NCBI RefSeq assembly: GCF_018687715.1
Contig: NC_056760.1
Span: forward strand, 27,748,001-27,812,000
From: Carya illinoinensis
Taxonomy: Eukaryota > Streptophyta > Magnoliopsida > Fagales > Juglandaceae
DNA: 64,000 bases
Direction: 5' to 3'
Position 1 is the stretch's first letter. Each line of letters opens with the position of its first letter. The notes beneath the pieces were generated by a model. The model did not search any database, had not been told where the DNA came from, and saw nothing but the letters and a program-made list of their open reading frames with translations. The position numbers and the translations under genes are program-made. Positions 12,431 through 22,831 of this stretch are shown here, piece after piece.

Positions 12431-12953
12431 TCCTAGTTTGGCTGTTTCTTTGTTGCAAGAGTTCGAGGATGTATTTTTAGAGGAGATACCTAGTGAGTTA
12501 CCACCCATTAGGGGCATTAAGCATCAAATTGACTTTGTACCTAAAGCCACAATTCCAAACTAACCAGTCTATAGGAGTAATCCGGAGGAGACAAAGGAGA
12601 TTCAAAGGCAAGTTGAAAATTTGATGAGCAAAGGGTAGCCTATCTATCATTTGCATTGTGTGCTTGATGTTTTGAGAAAAGAAAAACTATATGCCAATTT
12701 AAAGAAATGTTCCTTTTGCATGGATAGAGTTGTGTTTCTTGGTTATGTTGTTAGCGCGAAAGGAATTGAGGTGGATGAGGAAAAGGTGACGGTTATCAAG
12801 GAATGGCACACACCTAAGTCAATCACAGAGGTAGGAAGTTTTCATGGTTTAGCTAGTTTTTATCGGCAATTTGTCAAAGATTTTAGTACACTAGCTGCAC
12901 CACTCACTAAAATTGTTAGAAAATCTGTGGGTTTTATTTAAATGGGGTAGTAA
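12431..12953 (+). pseudogene. Reverse transcriptase remnant of A1, catalytic core deleted
   Basis: The start of the RT domain is clear (FEDVFLEEIPSELPPIRGIK near 12460-12520). The frame then jumps near 12636-12650 from MSKG and a stop directly to HCVLDVLRKEKLYANLKKCS. In the family these two points are separated by the fingers and palm of RT, including the YFDD catalytic motif, which is present in the second copy at 55766. An internal deletion therefore removed the catalytic core. What follows (12651-12941) is the thumb/connection, with FLGYVVSAKGIEVDEEKV and GLASFYRQFVKDFS. Several stops are also present. This copy cannot encode an active polymerase. Confidence 0.85.
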
Positions 12954-13394
12954 GATTGTGCATTTAATGAGATTAAAGAAAGGTTATGTGGTGCTCTTTT
13001 ATTAGCATTACTTGATTTTTTCTAAAACTTTTGAGATTGAGTGTGATGCCTTAAGAATAGGTATTGGAGTTGTTTTGATCAGAGAAGCAACCAATAGCCT
13101 ATTTAGTGAAAAGCTAAATGAGGCAGCTTTGAACTACCTGATATATGACATGGAGCTTTATGCATTGGTGAGAGTATTGGAGACTTGGAAACATTACCTT
13201 TGGCTAAAAGAATTTGTCATACATACCGACTAGGAGTTCTTGAATCACTTGAAGGGACAAGAAAAGTTGAATAGAAGGCGTGCCAAGTGGGTGGAATTCA
13301 TTGAGACATTCCCTTATGTAAACAAGGTAAGGAAAATATTATGACTGATGCATTATCAAGAAGGCATGCCCTGTCTCTATTTTAAATGAAAAGT
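12954..13394 (+). pseudogene. Ty3/gypsy RNase H remnant of A1
   Basis: This is the RNase H that would degrade the RNA strand of the cDNA hybrid. The segment [17 protein letters not shown] (about 13030-13080) is the family's first aspartate motif. [23 protein letters not shown] with HTD (about 13147-13233) matches the catalytic glutamate region and the third motif. A stop replaces the residue after HTD, and others follow. [19 protein letters not shown] (about 13265-13325) is the usual linker to integrase. Frames are broken at about 12940, 13015 and 13233. Non-functional. Confidence 0.75.
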
Positions 13395-13569
13395 TATTGG
13401 GATTTGAATATGTTAGGGAACTGTATGCTAATAATGATGATTTTGCTAGTGTGTATGGAGTGTGTGAGAAGGCAGCGTTTGGTAAGTTCTATAGACTCAA
13501 TGGGTACTTGTTTAGAGAGAATAGGCCTAATAGTTCTCTGTGTGTGTTGCTTGTGAGTGAAGCACATGA
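13395..13569 (+). pseudogene. Integrase N-terminus of A1, before the C2 insertion
   Basis: This frame (GFEYVRELYANNDDF, then NGYLFRENRPNSSLCV and SEAH) is the start of the retroviral-type integrase. It ends exactly at the first histidine of the HHCC zinc-binding domain, where the solo LTR C2 is inserted (13570). The frame continues in register at 14538 with GSLMGHF. The integrase zinc finger is thus cut between its two histidines. Confidence 0.75.
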
Positions 13570-14532
13570 TGTGGGGCCCCTAACTCCCACATATGGCAAT
13601 GTGAGAATCAAGACATCAGGATGATGACAACACGGGTCACGCACCCCAATAACAAGTGCTAAGTGCGTGCACATGCAACACGTGTACAACAAAAGATGCA
13701 TCGGATACATTATAGTCAATCAACTAAGTACCAAAATTGTTCAATACAAGTGCTACAAAAGGTAATACAGTTATCCAATGAAAACATAATAAAGCCAAAA
13801 TACTAAAATCAAAAGTGGGAAATAAATCCCATCCCAGGAGACAATGGTCCCCGATCACTCATCCGGTGGAGCCGCATCCTCAGGCTCTACATCCTCATCT
13901 ACATCAAAATCTACGGTAGAAAATAAATTTCCAATGAATAAGAGGAAGTGGGCGCAGCAAGAGGAGGGAAAGAAAAAGAAAAGAGAAGAGGAAAGAAAAG
14001 AAAAGATAGGAGCAGCAACACCAAGAATTTTAGAGGAAGAAGAAGCACAATAATGGTGAAGGAGGGCTGATCAGCGTAGGGAAGGAGAAGAAAACCTTAG
14101 GGTTTTCACACTTGATCAAAACACATAGCAGAAGGAAAAAGGAGCTGAGTTGAGGCAATGGGCCGGGCTCAAAAAGCTACATGGACTAGTCCCAAAATAG
14201 AAGAAAAACACCCTCACAACAAGCCCAGTTCGAAAATAAGGATCTAAGAAATAAAAAGACACAATAAAAATAAATAAAAGAAAATTAAAAACCACAACAA
14301 CTCAATATTAATATAAATAAATTATAAGGCGTAACAATAAAAGAATTTAAAGTAAAGAGCAATTTAAATGCATAACAATAATTAATATCAAGAAAGCAAA
14401 TTATTTAAATTTCACAACTTGGAAATCACAAAATAATACAATGAAAACACTTTAAATTTAAAACTAGGGAACCACTAATTATAATAATTTAAATAATCAT
14501 TCAATTAAAATAAACGTAAATATGGGATATCA
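13570..14532 (-). mobile_element. Solo LTR C2, inserted in A1 integrase
   Basis: It runs from TGTGGGGCCCCTAACTCCCAC to GGGATATCA. Left and right ends match those of C1 (7728-9829), but it is less than half as long. Flanks are CATGA and AATGA, a 5-bp duplication with one mismatch. Like C1 it reads as an LTR on the minus strand. A Lys/Glu-rich frame at 13844-14053 is compositional and not a gene. Confidence 0.7.
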
Positions 14533-15640
14533 AATGAAGGTAGTTTGATGGGTCATTTTAGTGCAATGAAGACTTTAGACGTGTTATATGAACATTTGTT
14601 TTGGCCAAAGATGAAACGTGATGTGGAGAGAGTTTGTGCCAGATCCATTACATGTAGGCATGCCAAATTTAGAGTCTTACCACATGGATTATACACTTCT
14701 TTGCCTGTACCTAGTGCACCTTGGGTAGATATTTCTATGGACTTTGTTTTAGGTTTGCCTAGGTCAAGGAAAGGCAAGGATTCGATTTTTGTGGTTGTTG
14801 ATAGGTTTTCTAAGATGGCACATTTCATATCTTGTCATAAAACCAATAATGCAACCCACATCGCTTATTTGTTCTTTAGAGAGATATTATGGCTCCATAG
14901 TGTTACTAAGAGTATTATGTCTGATCATGATGTTAAGTTCTTTAGCTATTTTTGGAAAGTCTTGTAGGGAAAATTGGGAACTAAATTATTGTTTTTGATT
15001 ACTTATCACCTCCAAACGGATGGACAAACCGAGGTAGTGAAAATAACTTTATCTACTTTGTTACGTACTATAATTCAAAAGAACTTGAAAATTTGGGAGA
15101 GTTGTTTGCCATTTATTGAGTTTGCATATAATCGGAGTGTTCATTGTACTACTAATTTTTCACTATTTGAGATTGTTTATGGTTTTAATCCACTGACTCT
15201 TTTGGATTTGCTACTTTTGCCAGTTAATGAAAGGACTAGTTTGGCTTGTCAAAAGAAGGCTGAGATGGCGAAGAAACTCCATGAAAGTGTATGGCAACAC
15301 ATAAAAAAGAAAAATAAGCAATATGCGACCAAAGCCAACAAGGGTCGTAGACAAGTCATATTTGAACTGGGTGATTGGGTTTAGGTGCATATGAGAAAGG
15401 AAAGATTTCAAACTCATGGGCGATCCAAGCTACATCCTAGAGGGGATGGTCCATTTCAAGTCCTTGAGAGAATCAATGATAATGTATACAAGTTGGATCT
15501 TCCAGGTGAGTATAACATAAGTTTTACATTTAATGTTTTTGATCTTTTTCTTTTTGATGTAGGTGACGATTTGAGGACAAATCCTTTTGAAGAGAGGGAA
15601 ATGATGAGAATCAACAAGCACCATTAAAGGATCCATTGCA
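14533..15640 (+). pseudogene. Integrase remnant of A1 (rest of HHCC, DDE core, C-terminus)
   Basis: After C2 the integrase resumes: [21 protein letters not shown], then CARSITC, where the second zinc cysteine pair has a serine for one cysteine relative to the usual C-x2-C. The DDE core follows: WVDISMDF (first Asp), [11 protein letters not shown] (second Asp), and [11 protein letters not shown] (Glu). The C-terminal part RKERFQTHGRSKLHPRGDGPFQVLERINDNVYKLDLPGEY is the usual gypsy tail, and no chromodomain is seen. Frameshifts or stops lie near 14967, 15384 and 15590. The pol frame runs on into the 3' LTR in another phase (ENDENQQAPLKDP). Confidence 0.85.
15589..15601 (+). promoter_or_regulatory. 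Polypurine tract of A1
   Basis: GAAGAGAGGGAAA lies directly before the TGATGAG start of the 3' LTR. It is the expected plus-strand primer site and overlaps the end of pol. The second copy has AAGGGGGAGAA at the same place (58927-58937). Confidence 0.65.
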
Positions 15641-16349
15641 AGTTCCAGAGGGACCAATCATAAGGTCAAGAGCTAAGAAGATCAAGAAAGCAATGCAATA
15701 ATTGATGCAATCTACTTAGGCCGAGTTTGTAAATTTATCGAGCAAGAACTCAACATTCAAGATGGGTTTGAAAGAAGAAGAACTGGCTTTAATCCATGTG
15801 ATACAAGCTACAGAGAAGGCGGCATAGCCTAGGGTTTAGTGTAGACTCTTTATTTCAATAAGTATAGGTGTGTGGGCCTATTTAATGTTTCTATATTTAA
15901 TTCATTAAGTGAACTTCTTTTTATTAGCTATAGGCATGTAGTTTAGGATATTTTGGACTTGAAGTTATTCAGCCCATGTCTTTTAATTAATGATGGTCTT
16001 AGTTGGTCTAGGGTTTCATGTTATGCGGCCTAGGGTTTCTTGGAGGCATTAAAAAGAGCCTTGTAGCCGCATTTTACACAAGTTTAAACATTGAATGAAA
16101 TTTCAGAGAACTTTTTAGTTTTTAATTGAACTACGAACTTATCAAACGTAAAACCTTCATGGCGTTCTCACCAAATCTAGGGTCTTGAAATAATATTTCA
16201 ACGGGTCTAGATCTTATTCTCACCAAATCTAGATTCTTGAAACAAGATTTCAATGGGTCTAGATCCTCTTGACTTGATTTTTGGCTTTCTTGGGTAAGTT
16301 TTCAATTTGATTGTGGGTTCAAGGGATTCAATCCCACGGGTTCACATCA
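15602..16349 (+). repeat. 3' LTR of element A1
   Basis: It runs from TGATGAGAA to TTCACATCA, near-perfect inverted ends, followed by the target duplication TCATG. It is homologous to 6760-7485 and to 58938-59634. The first 230 bases keep a pol-like frame. A duplication of about 65 bases lies at 16163-16270 (CTCACCAAATCTAG to GGGTCTAGATC, twice). Confidence 0.85.
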
Positions 16350-16888
16350 TCATGGTTCCTCTTGGTGTCAAGTGTCCAATACTATTCACCAAGTGTAGTT
16401 AAGATCTTGTTAAGTGTCCAAATAAAACTTCTCTAACCTGATTTGTATATTTCATACCATAATTTTCAAAACACTGCACTTGTTGCTACTATCAAGGTTA
16501 CCATTCACTTCGGGAAAGTGAACAATAAATTTTGTATTGTAATATCCTAAATATTTATACAAACCTAACTGTACAATTCGTTCATCGAAATTCAATCCCG
16601 AAGTGCCTTAAAATGGCGTGGCGTCTGAAAACTAAAAATGAGATTATTGAGCCATAAAGTCCTAAATGATCAATTGAGTCTATTAATGCAGGCCATATTG
16701 CATTCTGACACTTCTAACTACTTCAAATAAATAAAATTGCTCTTTTATATGATAGTGAGTGGTAACACTAACTATGCTAACATACTAAAACTTATGCAGT
16801 TAGTCTATTCTTGAAAAGTTGCAGGGTTTTCACGAGATTCCTAAAGCCTATAGAAATTCTACCATCAAATTTCTACTGGGCTGTTACA
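16350..16888 (-). mobile_element. LTR of family B, right copy, second half
   Basis: Continues 6505-6759 beyond element A1 and aligns with 2606-3157 of the left copy. The plus-strand end GGGCTGTTACA gives the minus-strand LTR start TGTAACAGCCC. Confidence 0.65.
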
Positions 16889-17806
16889 CCCATCATCACT
16901 TTTGATGTGGAAACTGACCCTGCATGGGCACCATGTGGCATCTTGATTCTTACCTTGGCTGAAATCAACCACTTCTTCTTCCCTTATGATTGCTTTTCTT
17001 GGAAATGTCCAGAGACACCTCTTGCATGGATGACAAATGGCACTTCCTTACCCTAGCCAAAAGCCTAAAGCCTTCTTCCACCCTTTTAATGTCTAGGTTC
17101 AATGAACCTATGTTTTGGACAATGAGGGGTGTGTGGGGCCTCATGGTCGAAACCCTAGATGTCCCTTATCATGATTAGATCCTTCTAGAATCCCTAGGGG
17201 CTATGCATGGATGTCATGTGGCAAGTGGCATGTGAGCCCCTTGCCATGCCTGAGATCCCTTCCTTTCATCTTCCATTTCGTCCAAATACAATGAACCTAG
17301 TGGAGGGACATGGCAGCTTGCCAAGTGGCTTATAGCTTTTGAAAAATTGTCGCTTCGCCTTTTGCCCTTCTTGATGGCTCAAGTATCCTATTACATGTGT
17401 GCCAAGTGGTACTTCTTCCCTGTGGCCGAAAATGACCTTTCCTTTCCCTCTTACAAGCTTTTTCTAGAAGTATGCTTGCATGCTTGCCAAACTGAAAAAT
17501 CCCTTCCCAAGGCTCTAATGATTGAAGCTTGGGAAAACCTAAGGATCTCTCTCTCCAAATGGCTCTTCCTTTACAATTTGAAACCCTAACTTGGTTTTTA
17601 TAACTCGAAATCCTTTAATGGCCGAAAATCACAGGTTCCTTGGGCCTTCTTGTGGGCTTGGGTGCCTATCTCTTTAGCAAAGAGGTAGGGCCTTTGTCAC
17701 TTACTAGGTTTCCATCTTACAATCCATAGGGCCAAATTTCAATTGGAATAAGGCCAAAAATAATGAAAGTAACAGGTGAGGACTTGATTAAGTCCAGATT
17801 ATCACA
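16889..17806 (-). mobile_element. E-type LTR 5' part, minus strand
   Basis: On the minus strand it begins at 17806 with TGTGATAATCTGGACTTAA, the same start as the LTRs at 3279 and 52866. Inside are the family's non-coding words (ATGTGGCAAGTGGCATGTGAG). It is cut at its left by the family B LTR. Plus-strand frames such as 16811-17056 and 17347-17589 have no domain and are antisense LTR sequence. Confidence 0.55.
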
Positions 17807-18129
17807 CTTTTCATATTTTGATGTAACCATTGAGCTTATGATGGTGTGTAATTACATTTGGGATGGAGCAATTGTGACTTGTGGATATTAAGATTATTGA
17901 ATGAGCATTTCTACACTTCTCTAGTACGACACACTAGATTAGTCTTCTACTAATCTCATTTACCTATTTCCTCTATGAATTCTACTATACACATGTGTCT
18001 AGCACATGGACACACAAGATTCACACAATCACGAGGGATATAGCCAACTGGCTCACATCCCAACCACCACGGTTCCTTACCAGAGAACTACCGGGGGCTG
18101 AGTACACCACATCCAACACCAAACCAATT
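17807..18129. other. No gene seen; decayed copia interior likely
   Basis: No domain is readable. The stretch leads into recognisable copia pol and probably belongs to that element. Confidence 0.3.
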
Positions 18130-18870
18130 TCCATTTCATTATCTTTGAAAATGATCTATTCCATGATCCCACTTTATAACTGGGACACTCCAATAATGTT
18201 TTGCTCACTCAACTAAAATTATCATTTTCAGTTGGTTGCATCTATCAATACATGCGCCCACTGTAAATAATTGGATTACAATCAAAAGAATTCTCAAATA
18301 TATCAAAGACACTTCCCAACATGGATTATGTATTATCAATCCTACTACCTCACTTGATTTGCTAGCATACTTAGATGCCGATTGTCTTGGGTGCCAAGGG
18401 ATCATATGATATACCAGTGGCTACTTTATTTTTTATGGCAACCTCATATCATAAAGTTAGTTGTATATAAAAAGTAGCAAACCATTGCCCGCTCAAGTAT
18501 AGAGGCAAAATACCTACCTTCACCTGAATCCATTTGGCTTATTGAACTTCTCAAAGAAATTGGGATCTTTCATAGTCAACAGTCAACTTGGGGGTGTACA
18601 ACACCCTGGTACTCATCTATTAATTAATTCTATTTTCATTCATATACAAAACTTGCTACGATCTGATTTTTCATTTCATTAGAGAAGGATTTACATGTGG
18701 TCAACTCCAAGTTCACTTCATATTTGTGAGATCAACCAATCGACATCCTTGCCAAGCCATTAGTTGCACCAAATTTCAACAATATCCATTGAACCAAACT
18801 CATGGTCTGTGGCTGCCCATCAAGTTTGAGGCTCAAAAGAGAAAATAGGCATTGAAGATCAAGTAACCAA
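18130..18870 (+). pseudogene. Ty1/copia RT end and RNase H, degenerate
   Basis: The reading frame must be followed through several shifts, but the landmarks are plain. FHDPTL near 18155 and FAVN-like FSVG near 18230 come first. YMRPL and TIKRILKYIKDTSQHGLCI follow (18280-18340), then LDLLAYLDADCLGCQG (18355-18400; the RNase H Asp motif), then SSKPLPAQ/ARSSIEAKYLPS (18475-18520; the Glu motif of copia RNase H), and finally DILAKPLVAPNFNNI (18738-18785), the standard copia pol ending. At least five frame changes or stops are needed. It is a dead fragment; the upstream pol, integrase and gag are not in the window. Confidence 0.75.
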
Positions 18871-18889
18871 TTGCATATAACTTCTCATT

Positions 18890-19036
18890 CATGACCGGAG
18901 ATCTAGCAACTACCATTCCATAACATATGTTCCTTTACTTTACACAAAACAAGGCGGTCTTATCTTTTGAATTCGGTTGAGTGATCAATAGTAATCATGG
19001 AATGCAATTTGCACACTTGTATAAATTCATGAAAGT
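18890..19036 (+). mobile_element. Probable copia 3' LTR, left part
   Basis: Follows the copia pol end and carries GATCAATAGTAATC, ACTTGTATAAATTCATG (TATA-like) and CTCAATACAAGTAAT. The sequence continues after the LINE at 25295 (TAGGCGTGAGAAATATACAAATTTATTC), which fits an LTR split by the LINE insertion. LTR borders were not determined. Confidence 0.45.
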
Positions 19037-19051
19037 CTCAATACAAGTAAT
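19037..19051. repeat. Left target duplication of LINE L1
   Basis: CTCAATACAAGTAAT, identical to 25280-25294. Confidence 0.85.
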
Positions 19052-19088
19052 TTTTTTGAAATGGGATAATAGTTCTCATTGATAAAAA

Positions 19089-19565
19089 ATATTAGTTACA
19101 TTGATCATGCAACACTATGCTCAATACATGAATGGGACATACCTCCATCCAAACATATTCTCGCTCATGGGAAAGTGCATGCCTAGCCAACAAATGTGCT
19201 ACAATATTCGTTTCTCTATAATTGAAACTAATCTGCCATCCATCACAATTTGATATGAGATGTTTGATATCATGAATCACAGTAGCAGCTTCTAAGTTGT
19301 CTGAATCAGCTATAAAGATAGCAGTTACCAACTCCTTACAATCTCCCTCAAAGATCATAGTAGAGAAACCCAACTCAATGCACAAGAACATTGCTCACCT
19401 TAAAGTTGTAGCTTCCACAATTGAAGGTTTGAGAGATGCTTCCACTTGCAAAAAGAGATACTTGTACCTCCCCAGTTTCATCTCTGATAACGATCCCTAA
19501 GCCCGATTTCTTCATTGTTGAGTTCACAGCTCCATCCCAATTCACCTTTAGCTGATTCAAACAAG
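19089..19565 (-). pseudogene. RNase H domain of LINE L1
   Basis: The C-terminal RVT_3-type RNase H of a plant LINE. The frame begins LKVNWDGAVNSTMKKSGLGI (first Asp in WDGA). After a shift near 19375 it continues MFLCIELGFSTMIFEGDCKE (the second and third acidic motifs; EGD where ESD is usual) and ends with NIVAHLLARHAL, the histidine motif. The stop is close to the poly(A) end, as expected. One frameshift separates the two halves, so it is not intact. Confidence 0.8.
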
Positions 19566-20472
19566 GCCTTCTTCATCAAGCCAGTTCTCTATGAGTTTCA
19601 GAAGTAGGTAACAGTTGAGTATTTGTTTGAGCCTCTTTTTACTCTTTAACAATTTTAAGAGTGTTATGTATGACCTAGTCTGGTTTATCAAACTTGCCTT
19701 CAAAGATAGTAGCATTTCTTCTAAGCCAAAGACCTCTTAAAATAACTGCTACATATTCAATCACCTCAATCTACAACTTACAGATTAGTTGCTTCCATAA
19801 TTCACAAAAGTTGTTTGTTTGGCCACTTCCTTAATGGACTCTGATTCTCCCCACACATAGTCATCATTGATGTTTCACCCTTAAGATGGAAACTTCTCTT
19901 CATTTCCAAGTGATAAGTAGATTTAGCATTAAATTTTCCATCATTTGTGACCCTCCAAACCATTGAATCCTCAGCTGTACACTAACTTACATGTATACTA
20001 CAGATAATCCCAGCTTCTTACTCATTAAAAATTAGATATATTAGGCTTCGGTTCCATGAGCCAGTATCTTCATCCAATAATTGATTCACGATGGCTTCTT
20101 CCTCAAGTATAGAAATAGTTCATTTGACTAGATTTGAGACATTTGAAGGGATCCATCTATCTTTCTAGATTCTGATTTGAGAACCAGAACCTACCCTCCA
20201 TATTACACCTTCCCATGATAACTCCAGAGTGGAAACCAGACTTCTCCGAATATATGATGATCAAGGACCAACTTGAGCATCCATTACACTATCATTTTTG
20301 AAATATTTGTTCTTCAGAATTTTTGTAACAAAAGAAGATGGTTCTTGCATTGATCTCCACATTTGTTTCACCAATAAAGCCTTATAGAAGCTTCAAAATG
20401 TTTAAATCCCAATGCTCCCCTTGCTTTTGTATCCCCAAGTCTTGACAATTTCCTCCATTGGATTTCCTTGTC
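19566..20472 (-). pseudogene. LINE L1 linker with zf-RVT remnant
   Basis: Between RT and RNase H the minus strand holds heavily decayed LINE sequence with no long open frame. By position this should be the zf-RVT region; words such as GLWLRRNATIFEGK (near 19690-19730) are readable. It is broken in all frames. Confidence 0.55.
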
Positions 20473-21905
20473 TTATTGCTTATGACTCCACCAAAATATG
20501 GACATAATAGAGGCCATCTCCTTGCACAGTTTCCTTGGTAATTTGAAGACCCCTATCAAGTAGGTTGGTATAGCTTGCACAACAGCCTCCAACAAAACCT
20601 CCTCGCCTGCTTGTGATAGAAAAGTGGTCTTCCATGAGTTCACATTAGCCCAAATTCTATCCTTAATGTCTCTAAATGAATTAAACTTAGAATTGCCTAC
20701 AAATGAAGGCAAACCTAAATACCTTTTAGATAATTATCATAGCTAGAGACACCCATTAGCCTTTGCAATTGATGTTTGATGTTAAAACCTGTGTTGGAGC
20801 TGAATAATACTGCAATTTTTTGATAATTCAAACACTGTCCAGATGAAAACTCATATTTCCTCAAGATACTATTGATATAATTCCACTCAGATTCAATTGC
20901 TCTATAGAATATAATGTTGTCATTAGCAAAGAAGAGATAATTAACCAGTGGACAACCTCTTGCAATCATTACTCCTTTCATATGTCCTCCCATTTCTACT
21001 TCATTCAACATAGCGCTTAAAGCCTCAGCACAAATGATGAAAAGGTAGGGAGATAGAGGGTTTCCCTGCCTAATACCTCTTGATGGATGGAAAGTAGGAA
21101 ATGGTCTCCCATTTACAAGGATTGCATAGCTCACTATAGAAACACATTGCATTATCATTTTAACCCATCTTTGACTGAACCCCAAACTGCCCATCATATT
21201 TTTTAACAAACACCACTCCAATCTATCATAGGCTTTTGATATATCAAATTTAATAGTCCTTGATCCCATTTTTCCTTTTTGCCTAATCCTCATTGAATGT
21301 AAAGCTTCTAAAGCAACTATGACGTTAATAGAAATTAATTGACCAATTATAAAAGCACTTTGTGTTTGGAAAATAATGTGAGGGAGACAGGTTTTCAGCC
21401 TACTAATTTGTCATCGCTTTAGACCCAATCTTATAAACTACATTGCATAAACTTATAGGTCTATACTTAGCAGGAGTAGTAGGGTTTTGTAGCTTAGGAA
21501 CTAGTGCAATGTAAGCAAAATTGATTTCATTTTCTAAATCCCATCATTCAAAAAACTGAGCACTGCATCACATACCTCATTTTGAACTATATGCCAATAT
21601 TTTTGAAAGAAGGTAGCACTGAAACCATCTAGACCTAGAGACTTGTGAGGTCCTATTTGAGACATAGCAGCTCTAATTTCTTCCTCTGTGAGGGGTTTCA
21701 AAAAATCCTTATTCATTTCTTGGGGAACTTGAGTCTTGACACCGCCAACACACTCTTTTAGAGATTCTTGTGTAGGACTGTTAGTAAAAAATAAGTTTCC
21801 ATAGTACTGCATGAAAACCCTATCAACTTCCTCCATTTCTATAACCACAGCACCTTGACAATCCTTCACAGATTTAATCCAATTATTCTTTCTTTTATGA
21901 GTAGA
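20473..21905 (-). pseudogene. Reverse transcriptase of LINE L1, catalytic site altered
   Basis: Three frames carry the domain. 21869-21534 has MNKDFLKPLTEEEIRAAM, PHKSLGLDGFSATFFQKYW. 21293-20715 has FDISKAYDRLEWCLLKNMMG (motif A Asp), GIRQGNPLSPYLFIICAEAL (usually RQGDPLS) and YLFFANDNIIF (usually FADD). 20712-20473 has FRDIKDRIWANVNSWKTTFL and GEEVLLEAVVQAIPTYLIGV, the usual post-RT region. The second catalytic aspartate of FADD region reads Asn and RQGD reads RQGN, so even in the open parts the enzyme would be dead. Frameshifts lie near 21534-21293 and 20713. Confidence 0.85.
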
Positions 21906-22557
21906 ACAAGTATGGAAGAATTTTGTATTCTTATCCCCTAACTTATACTAGTGCTTTCTAACCCTTTGCTTCCATTGGACGTCTTCTTGTTCCAATAATA
22001 GGCTCAGCTTATTTTGTAAAATTTTGATTGTTGCTGTATTATGAACACATTCTTCTAATTGGAAGATCTTTAGCAGCCCTGTTCTCCTCAATCTCCTTTA
22101 GAGTACCACTTCTTTTTCTTGAACTCCACCTCAATAGCTCTCCACCGCATTGCTATAATTTTGAAGTTAGACTGAACCATTTATTATTGTTGTAATTACA
22201 AACTATAGGCTTATTCCAAGCACCCTTGATTATCTCTTCCCCATCAACTTCTAATATCCACTTTGCCTCGAATCTAAATAGCCTTTTTTTATGTAAATGA
22301 TTCCCCAAACCCTCTTTAAAAGACAACAAGAGAGGGTAATGATCAGAACTCCAAGCAACTAGTACCTCATTCTCACACATACTGAATTTTTGTAACCAAC
22401 TTTGACTAGCTAGTACTTGATCCAGTCTTTCTTTTGTAAATGAGGCATCTTGATGCCTATTGCTCCAAGTATATTTTTGACCCTTCCACCCAATATCATG
22501 CAAACCAGTTTGTTCTAGAACTAATCTAAACCCCTCCATCTGGAACTCAGGTATAAC

Positions 22558-22603
22558 ATTCCATCTCATGATGAAACCCATACTTTTCATCATGAGATGG
22601 AAT
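22558..22603. repeat. Perfect inverted repeat, 19-bp arms
   Basis: The left arm ATTCCATCTCATGATGAAA (22558-22576) and its exact reverse complement (22585-22603) are separated by 8 bases. It sits in the endonuclease part of LINE L1. Confidence 0.85.
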
Positions 22604-22826
22604 CTCATTAAAGTTAAGACACACCAACACTGACTTTGATTAGGTTTAATTAGATCCAACAGTCTCCACAAATACAATGACCAGCTAGTTTCAAGAACCC
22701 CATAAAAACTCGTAAGAAATCATTCAAAACCTAATTGCATCACCTAACAGTTGCACGAATATGGTGATTTGAGTAATTCACAATACTAACTGTGTCCTCA
22801 TATTTCCATAGCAAAGCTAAACCACC

Positions 22827-22831
22827 CCTCC
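22827..22831. repeat. Left target duplication of solo LTR S
   Basis: CCTCC, identical to 23657-23661. Confidence 0.8.

Larger units (their letters stand above)
6760..16349 (+). mobile_element. Ty3/gypsy LTR retrotransposon A1, degenerate, nested
   Basis: The element runs from a mutated TTATGAGAATC end to TTCACATCA, with identical 5-bp target duplications TCATG at 6755-6759 and 16350-16354. The order inside is 5' LTR, leader, gag, protease, reverse transcriptase, RNase H, integrase, 3' LTR, which is the Ty3/gypsy order. Every coding part carries stops or frameshifts, and the reverse transcriptase core is deleted, so it cannot move by itself. Two solo LTRs (7728-9829, 13570-14532) were inserted later. 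It sits in an LTR of family B. A second, shorter copy of the family lies at about 55231-59634. Confidence 0.85.
21906..22831 (-). pseudogene. Endonuclease C-terminal half of LINE L1
   Basis: The minus-strand frame 22677-22153 carries GFRLVLEQTGLHDIGWKGQ, TWSNRHQ, KERLDQVLASQSW and AWSSDHYPLLL. The SDH motif is the end of the apurinic-type endonuclease fold. Upstream of it RGGLALLWKYEDTVSIVNYS (22830-22770) is the mid-domain, where the solo LTR interrupts. Within it a perfect 19-bp inverted repeat (22558-22603) replaces the expected sequence after FNE-like LMRF. Frames are broken near 22710 and 22150. Confidence 0.75.

Noticed and set aside
10427..15640. Endogenous pararetrovirus (caulimovirid) origin of the RT-containing block
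   Set aside because: The order protease, RT, RNase H, integrase, the LTRs with a polypurine tract, and the target duplication identify a Ty3/gypsy retrotransposon. No movement or coat protein is present, and pararetroviruses lack integrase.
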